Assembly: GCF_012273895.1 (NCBI RefSeq)
Contig: NC_052127.1
Location: 682,001-746,000 of the forward strand
DNA: 64,000 nt
Direction of reading: 5' to 3'
Source: Zerene cesonia
Taxonomy: Eukaryota > Arthropoda > Insecta > Lepidoptera > Pieridae
Part shown: piece by piece, positions 56,879 to 64,000 of the stretch
Layout of the letters: the number at the start of each line of letters is the position of its first letter
How positions within the stretch are numbered: the first letter of the stretch is position 1
Program-made: the position numbers and the translations under genes
Notes under the pieces: generated by a model
What the model was told of the DNA's origin: nothing
The model's input: only the letters and a program-made list of their open reading frames with translations
Databases searched by the model: none

Positions 56879-59800
56879 ATGGGTCGCAAAAATCGTAATG
56901 TAAATAAATTCGCACAACGGAAACGCGAGAAAAGAGAACAGGTAATTTAATATTATTAAAAATCTGTTCGTGATTTATGTAAATATTGGTCAAATTTTTG
57001 TATTTTTCTATAAAATTGTAGGAGAAGAATCCACAGCCGAAGCCTACAGAGGATACGCGTAAACACTATGAAGACATAGTGAGGGAAAATGCAGTGTTTG
57101 AAGAGTATTATAAGGTTATATTATTGTATTTATAGGTTATAAGATACATAGAAATAGTTTAATCTCGTACTTGCTTACAAGTTGCCTACACAAAATTATA
57201 AAGTCTAGTCTAAGCTAGATTCAGTTTAATATCATTTATGTGCCAGTATAGAGTATTATTCAATGAAACTGTATGTGATGTGTCCTTTAGGAGATCCATT
57301 TCATACAAAAAATTTAAAATTGGATCTTTTAATTTTATCTGCATGCACGTCAAATTAGTCTAACCAATTGATTTTGCATCAAACTTTACTTCCTAATACC
57401 ATTATGCTTATAATATTAGTTATTTCTTAAAACTACACTCAATAATGTAATGTAATGTTATTTCCACATTATTTATTTATTATTCTCTAAATTCTAGGCT
57501 CAAAAAGTGTGTCCTAATGTTGAATGGGACGAATTCATGAAATCCCTCAAAGAGAATTTGCCAACAGCATTCAGAATAACTGGTTCTAAATGTGAAGCCA
57601 ATGCGCTAATGAATATTGTTAAGAGTCAATATTTCTCAGAGATACTCAACATGAAACTGAAGGTGGATGGTCATGATGAAGAAATTAAACCTATAAATTT
57701 GCCCTGGTATGTGCTTTCATTATTTACATGAGTGTTGTATGAATTTATGCATCAAAATTTATCTTCCAGTGGTAATATTAAATTATAGGGCAATAAAAAG
57801 AAGCCTGAGACTTCTTGCTCAAGCTCTTCATACACTATTGCTATATATATTGCTTTATTTTTGACAAAAGGACAACTAATAAATACACTTTTGCACATCT
57901 TCTTAATATGTTCACAATGAACTCTTCACCAACTCAACCAATGTTGATGAAATTTGGCATTTTATGTGTAATTTGGTCCAACTTAAGATATAGGATAGTT
58001 TTTATATCGATTAACTATCCTAATAATTTATAATCTTAATATTTTAAATTATTACTCAGCCACAGCAACGCATGGCCAGGTATGCTAGTAGTATTAATAA
58101 GTATACAGTTGTTTTTTCTATATACTCTTAATATAAAAATCCTATGTAATCATTTAATAATAATGTTATAATACTCCAAATTTAATGTGTGTGAAGCTGC
58201 AAAAGTTAGTAGAAAATAATTTGAATACAAAAAATAGTCTTCATTCCTCATCTTGATATTAGTACAGCTTGTGAACAATTAGAATTATTATTACTAAGTA
58301 TGTTTGTACGGGCTTAACTCAGGTATCCTGGTGGTCTGGCATGGCAATTGCGTCTCTCCCGCACAGATATTCGCCGCAGCGAGCCCCTCTATAAGCTGCA
58401 CAATTTCCTAGTAGCAGAAACCGCAGCGGGGGGTGTGTCGAGACAGGAAGCCGTGTCTATGATACCGCCAGTGGCCTTGCAAGTGGAGCCACATCATAAG
58501 GTGAGGAATTTCATGAAGTAGCATAGGAATAAAAAAAATATATATCTTATGTATTAATTTATACAAAGCACAATGATAAATTATGATTTTAACAAAAGAC
58601 TAACTGCCAAATAATTTAAATGAGACCGCAAAAAAGGCACCAGCTTTCAAAGAGAATAAGAATTTAAAAGATCATGTTTCCTCAGTTCACGTAACAAAAT
58701 GAAAATAATACATTTGAATTAATATATCAACACTTTTTTTGAAATCGGTTAATAATAGACAATAAAATGAATAATGATACTGTCTACCAATGTTATAAAC
58801 GCGAAAGGTGACGATACCATTAAAATGTATGGATGCATATTTGTAACTAGACACTCGTCCCGGCTCTGTCCGGATATCAAGATTCCTGTTTTATCCCAAG
58901 ATAGCATTTTGTCAGGATAACAAGTATATATGTATATATGGCGTGATAATATTCTAAATGAAGATAATAGAGTTAAAAAATAACAAATTTTATACTTGTT
59001 TTCTAATTGCTAATTTCGCGCGCCCAAAGTATGCGTCGCTTACTTCGTCGTGCGTATAGTGCATAAGTTACGTCATAAGTATCGCCGTCTCTCTCTTACT
59101 CATGCCCCGCAATGGCCTCTGAGTTCTGAATAATTTCTTATCATCTATTTGAAAAACCAGAATGAGATTTGCATGTTGTATATTATACATATGATTAATT
59201 GATTTGAAATGTTACAGTGTGAGCAGAAATAAATGTATGGGTATCTATTTTTTAGGTGTTAGATATGTGTGCAGCGCCAGGCTCGAAAACTGCACAGTTG
59301 ATTGAATTTCTACACGCTGATGAGGATAAGATGCCTTCCGGTGAGCACTTAAATGCTTTTATTTGTGAATGTACATATACAATAGGTGGAATTTTTCAAA
59401 AAGTCTTTATTAGTCTTTTTTTTTATTATGTTATTCTATCTACTTTTTTTAATAAGCCATTATTGAAAGCATCATAGGCCTATCCTGCAATAGAAAAATA
59501 TGCAATGATAATAAGCCACTAATTTTTTTGACATTTTTAGGTTTTGTAATAGCAAACGACGTGGATAACAGTAGGTGTTACATGTTGGTGCATCAAGCGA
59601 AACGACTAAATTCACCTTCTATTATTATAACAAACCATGATTCCGCTGTGATGCCCACGCTTACTGTAACTGATCCACAGGTAAAGTTAAATTGATGTTA
59701 ATTTTTAATATTTTTTTTGTTTGGTGTTCCGCAAGGTTCTGTGCTTGGTCCTGTTTTATAAATTATGTGTATTGCTGGTAAAAAGAACATAATATTAATT

Positions 59801-62800
59801 TATTGCTCGTGTTGTACTATTATTTTCACAGTACTTAAATTACAAAAAAATATTAGGCGACAAGAAAACTTCTCTTTGCTTCTTAAAGTATAATTGAAGT
59901 GAAAATCTTAAATTTATATAAAGATGACTCGATTTATAAATACGAGATATTACTTCATGTAGAATCCAGAAGGAACAAAGCCGCTGAAATTCGATCGAAT
60001 ACTGTGCGATGTGCCGTGCTCTGGAGATGCTACCTTACGGAAAAACCCCGACATTTGGCTCAAGTGGTCCACAGGCAATGGGAATAACTTGCATGGGTAA
60101 TTTCACTTCTCGAAAATTCTTATGGTAACAGATTGTTATTCTGTTACTCGATGCTATGTCCCTTAAAAATCGTCTAGAGCTCTTTCTATGACTTAAAATG
60201 ATTCAACTATGTTTGAGTTTAATCTTTATATTACCGATTCTTTTGGACTGAATTTAGGCCCATGTTTAATTTTATTAAAATTTTGCACATTTAAAGGATC
60301 GGTGATAATACAATAATTTGTAAATTATCTAGTTAAGACTCTGGATAAAAGCAAGCGAGACAATTTAGATTGTTATATAACTTAAGCATGTTTTGTTCCT
60401 TAAAGCTACGTTTGTATTTTAAACATATATTAAATCTCTTCTTCCAGCATCCAATACAGGATACTGCGCCGCGGCTGTGAGCTCCTCGAGGTAGGAGGTC
60501 GGCTAGTGTACTCCACCTGTTCTTTCAACCCCATAGAGAATGAGGCCGTGGTCCATCGCCTGTTGCAAGAGGCTGGAGACAGCGTGAGATTGGTGGATGT
60601 AGATGAGAGATTGCCTGGCTTGAAGTTTATAAAAGGTTGGAGGCCCGTTTCCTTTTCCCTACCCTTTCCAGTCCATTCCTTTTTTCCAGTTGTCAATTAC
60701 TTTCTTATCCTTTGTCCTTTAAAAGCAAGCAGCGGCAGCATAATTTTTCAGAATATCAGAGATTTTGCTGTCATTAAAAATGATTTATTCGTATATTTTA
60801 CATTATATTTCAGGCATGACATACTGGCGGCCGGCGTCCAAAGACATGGTCTTCTACGAGAAATACGAAGATGTACCGGAGAAGTGGCAGACTGTGGTCA
60901 GGCCCCAGATGTTCCCACCGTCACCCGATACAGCTGACAGCTATCATTTGGATAAGTGGTGTGTGAAGTGTGGTGTAGTGGTGTTTAGTGTTGTAGTGCT
61001 CCGAAGTTAAGTCGAAGAAGCAATTTTAATATTAACCACTTCCTTGTGGTAGGGTTATTGCAAGTGCCTAAAATCATTTATTCGGGCAAATACTTAATCT
61101 AATGTTAGAGCTAAGTACATTGTGGTAGATATATAAATAGCAGGTATATTGCAAATAGATTTGTATTTATTGTATTATTTGAAGCAGAATTAACGATGAA
61201 TTATTATTTTTTTTCAACAAAAACCTAACCCTTCAAATTGTCAAAAGAGTACGAAATTTTAATCAAATAAACTAGCTTTCAAAATAATAAAAGAATCAAC
61301 AAAATTAGTTCACCCAGTCGAAAGTTAACGAACTCAAAAATAAATTTTTTACATACAAAAATAACTGCAACGTCTTAAACTTTCAGTATAAGAATACTAC
61401 CTCACCATCAAGACACGGGTGGTTTCTTCGTAGCAGTGTTCGAGAAAACCCACTCGTTACCGTGGGAGAAGGAACAGAAAGAGCCCGAATCAAAGGAACA
61501 AGAGGAGAAGAAAGAAGTGGAGAAGAAAGAGCCGCCGAAGAAAAAGAGAAGACTGGGGGGTTACAAAGAGGATCCTTTTGTGTTTTTCTCTGGGGAAAAT
61601 GAAGATGTGTTCCCGTCTATCAAGGAGTATTATGACCTGAGCGATTTCGACGCGACCTGCTTACTGACTAGGTGTTTTTATCGATTCATAACGCATTTAC
61701 TTTGTTAATTTATAAGGAGCAATAGAATTTTTAATACTGTGCAATAGAATTTTTAAAAGTGCAAGAGTAAATTGTCTTTATTTGAAAGAAAACAAGATTT
61801 ATTACCACACAACAACCTTAAAACTAAAAGATTTTAAAAAATATCTTAAAAATTCTGCATGCAATGGCATATGGTATTGTAACTAAGAATAAATCGTATA
61901 AACCCCTCTATTTTTCATGTAATACTTTAGAATTCGATAAATTTTCATCCCCGATGGCAAAAATTAACAAAGAGTTTCTATTCCTCCAATAAGAAAATTA
62001 ATAAATCATTTTATTATTACAGATGTCACGTGGGTAAAAAGAAGAATATATATCTGGTGTCACCGATCGTGAAAGATATAGTGCAAAGGAACGAAGCAAA
62101 TATTAAGATAATAAACACAGGCGTGAAAACCTTCGTCCGATGCGACAATAAGAATATGACATGTGCTTTTAGGTGAGTAAGGGGGGGCTAACTTGATGTG
62201 GAATCACTACATAGTATGAAACAAAGTCGCTTTCCGCCGTCTGTGTGTCTGTGTGCTTAGATCTTTAAAATTACGCAACAGATTTTGATGGTGATCTGTT
62301 TGTTGATAGAGTGATTCAACATCCATTAAACCTCTCCGAATTTGAGCCAAAAAAAGTTGGTATATTAATAAGAGCGACATTAATATAATACTCGTGGTCG
62401 CCCCTATATAATTAGTGTCCCGAGCTGTTAATCATATGGTTGTTTCTCCTTGTTTTAAATTTCCTTTTTTGTATATTTTTGTTGAAGTGTAAATAAATAA
62501 ATAGTTAAAATAGATACGACACACATTGTGAAAGTGGTCAGCCTAACTATCCTAGTTAATGATTATATAATTATTGAAAGTGTGTTTGTTTCTTTCCTTC
62601 ACGTCGCAACGAAGCGACCGATTGGCATAATTTTTACCCATAACTAGATTACCATTAATATGCCTATTTCCAGGTTATCCCAAGAGGGGTTACAAAGTAT
62701 AGTCCGCTACATTGGACCCAAACGGCGGGTGTGGATCCTGAAGGAGGACCTCATAGTCGTGCTGCAAAACGATGACGTCAGCAACCCCCCACATTTGAAC

Positions 62801-63532
62801 ATGTTCTCGGAACATACGCAGAAACTGGTTAAGGATTTACGTGAGTGGTTTTTTTTTATTAAAAAAAATCGTGATATAAATAAATTTTATTTCCAAACTC
62901 TTTGCTTTCAACTTTTACATTGTCTTTTTTTGTTAATTTCTTTATTAGTCAACTTTTAACAGTAATTACGAACTCGTGACGCAATGCTCATGCTCGCGTA
63001 GTTGATACGCTCTCATAATAAATAGTATAGATTTACAGTTACTCCTCCTAACTACTACTCCTCCTACTTAATTTGGTAGACTAAGGAACCTACAAAGAAG
63101 TTGAGACTTAATGATGTTTTGTATAAAATGCAAATCATTTAATCAAACAAAAAACTTGACCATCAAATTGTCAAAACTAGACGAAATTTAAATGGTGGTT
63201 CCATTTGAGGGGGAGGGGATTCCATGGGAGGTACCAGTTTTCTAATAAGAAATAATCGCGAAAATCGGTTCACCTAGTCGAAAGTTCACAGCTAACAAAC
63301 GCAACAAAGAATACATTTCGAACCGCCACTTTTTTTTAAGTCGGTCGATAATGCTTTTTAACATGTCTCATCTCTGTTCCAGCGTCGGGCAGCTGCGTGC
63401 TAGAGTACAATGATGATGGCATGGATCTGAAACTGGTTGGTTGGCGCGGCGTTCACTCGCTGCGGGCGTACACCGCCTCGTCGGACACCGTTCACTATCT
63501 GCGACTGCTCGGAGCGGATTATAGCAAATACG
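56879..63532 (+). CDS. NSUN2: RNA cytosine-5 methyltransferase NSUN2 (partial)
   Basis: S-adenosylmethionine-dependent enzyme that makes 5-methylcytosine in tRNAs and other RNAs in the nucleus. Exons: 56879-56941, 57022-57114, 57498-57706, 58323-58500, 59256-59340, 59541-59680, 59963-60096, 60448-60635, 60814-60958, 61387-61671, 62023-62172, 62674-62840 and 63383-63532. They join in frame to 662 residues. The last exon ends in a GTGAGT donor, so the gene continues outside the window. Motifs: LDMCAAPGSKT (SAM-binding motif I, about residues 183-193), DVPCSG with Cys275 (motif IV) and YSTCSFNP with Cys325 (motif VI, nucleophile). The spacing is the same as human Cys271/Cys321. A basic N-terminus (KRKREKRE-like), a Lys/Glu-rich insert and a KKKRR stretch suggest nuclear localisation. 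The C-terminal part has KEDPFVF and INTGVKTFVR as in the family. Exon 8 ends at an unusual GTTGGA donor beside a repeat. Confidence 0.95.
57880..58095 (+). repeat. Family I dispersed repeat
   Basis: Full copy in NSUN2 intron 3: 'caatgaactcttcaccaact' to 'cagccacagcaacgcatggc' and 'ggtatgctagta'. Confidence 0.68.
58850..58940 (-). repeat. RTE-like 3' end fragment
   Basis: 'aactagacactcgtcccggc' and 'aagattcctgttttatccca' match 44398-44600. In NSUN2 intron 4. Confidence 0.55.
60642..60745 (+). repeat. Family B fragment beside an NSUN2 donor
   Basis: 'ggaggcccgtttccttttcc' and the pyrimidine-rich middle of family B begin six bases after the end of exon 8 (60635). The head and tail of the element are missing. 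Confidence 0.62.
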
Positions 63533-63640
63533 GTGAGTGAGTGAGTGAGTGAGTGAATAAATGAACGAATGAATGAATGATTGAACGAATGAATAAATGT
63601 TTGAACGAATGAATAAATGAATGAAATGATCTTTATTGCA
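63533..63640 (+). repeat. (GTGA)n/(GAAT)n microsatellite at a donor
   Basis: The splice donor of the last visible NSUN2 exon is the first unit of a gtga tandem repeat (about six units), followed by gaat/gaac repeats and an 'aatgatctttattgcacac' stretch. Confidence 0.85.
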
Positions 63641-64000
63641 CACATTATACGTTTAAATTATGACAGAACAGGATGTAAGATGCAATAGACGGCTTTATTG
63701 CTCGATGGCAATATCTTCCAAGCAACCCATGCCAAGCAGAAGTAATTAGATTATAAATTCAATAAGATGGTGTACAGAATAAGAGGAGAAAGGACATAAC
63801 GTCTAAGTATAACACATGAAACAACAAAATAATACAAAAATGAACATGCATTAAAAATGAAATAACACACAAATTAAAATTAGCATATTATTTGCAAATA
63901 TAATAATATAAATATATAATAAAATATAATAAAATATAATAAAATTCACTATTTTTTACCATGTTTTTAAATAACACAAACATGTGTGTTTTTATATTAT
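63641..64000. other. NSUN2 intron, no exon seen
   Basis: AT-rich intron sequence up to the window edge, with a short (ataatataat)-type run near 63900-63945. No further NSUN2 exon is recognised. Confidence 0.5.

Noticed and set aside
63368..63645. Minus-strand open frames rich in Ser/His/Phe
   Set aside because: They are antisense shadows of NSUN2 exon 13 and the gtga/gaat microsatellite.

Overview
The window is nuclear DNA from an insect, most probably a moth or butterfly. The genes are AT-rich and split by many GT-AG introns. The introns and intergenic DNA carry many copies of a few short interspersed repeats of a kind typical of Lepidoptera: about 300-bp elements ending in a 'gacataaaa' tail, tRNA-headed elements with a GAT/ATG tail, and LINE 3' ends finishing in 'gggcgcagctagt'. 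The species cannot be named from the sequence. Two assembly gaps of exactly 1000 N (18134-19133 and 37132-38131) interrupt it.

Layout. (1) Positions 509-27830 hold three plus-strand sugar-transporter genes of the major facilitator superfamily, of the type annotated in insects as facilitated trehalose transporter Tret1-like. Their exons join in frame to 453, 466 and 469 residues. The second and third are a tandem duplicate pair with almost the same exon plan; the first is more distant. A broken antisense exon of a fourth member lies just behind the first gene. (2) 28527-32773, plus strand: the PP2A regulatory subunit B''gamma gene (PPP2R3C/G5PR), 7 exons, 477 residues. (3) 34280-54645, minus strand: 5-oxoprolinase (OPLAH), 28 coding exons joining in frame to 1289 residues and covering about a third of the window. 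(4) 56879-63532, plus strand: the RNA cytosine-5 methyltransferase gene NSUN2. Thirteen exons (about 662 residues) are visible and the C-terminal end lies beyond the window. PPP2R3C and OPLAH converge; OPLAH and NSUN2 diverge from a shared 2.2-kb region.

The three housekeeping genes look intact but are not functionally linked: phosphatase targeting, glutathione recycling and tRNA methylation. The transporter cluster is a typical expanding insect gene family. I see no bacterial-type system, CRISPR array or viral gene. The most interesting points are structural. One transporter copy has a 1017-bp intron missing from its paralogs and bounded by a direct AGGTA repeat, which looks like an intron born by insertion. 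An OPLAH intron made of a 16-bp minisatellite is a multiple of three and stop-free in the gene's frame. OPLAH also carries a decayed tandem copy of part of exon 7. A phased GAA/TTC array like a heat-shock element starts at the PPP2R3C stop codon. Both gaps begin inside the same mariner-like terminal sequence. All exon limits were read by eye from splice signals, reading frame and family knowledge; no search was run.
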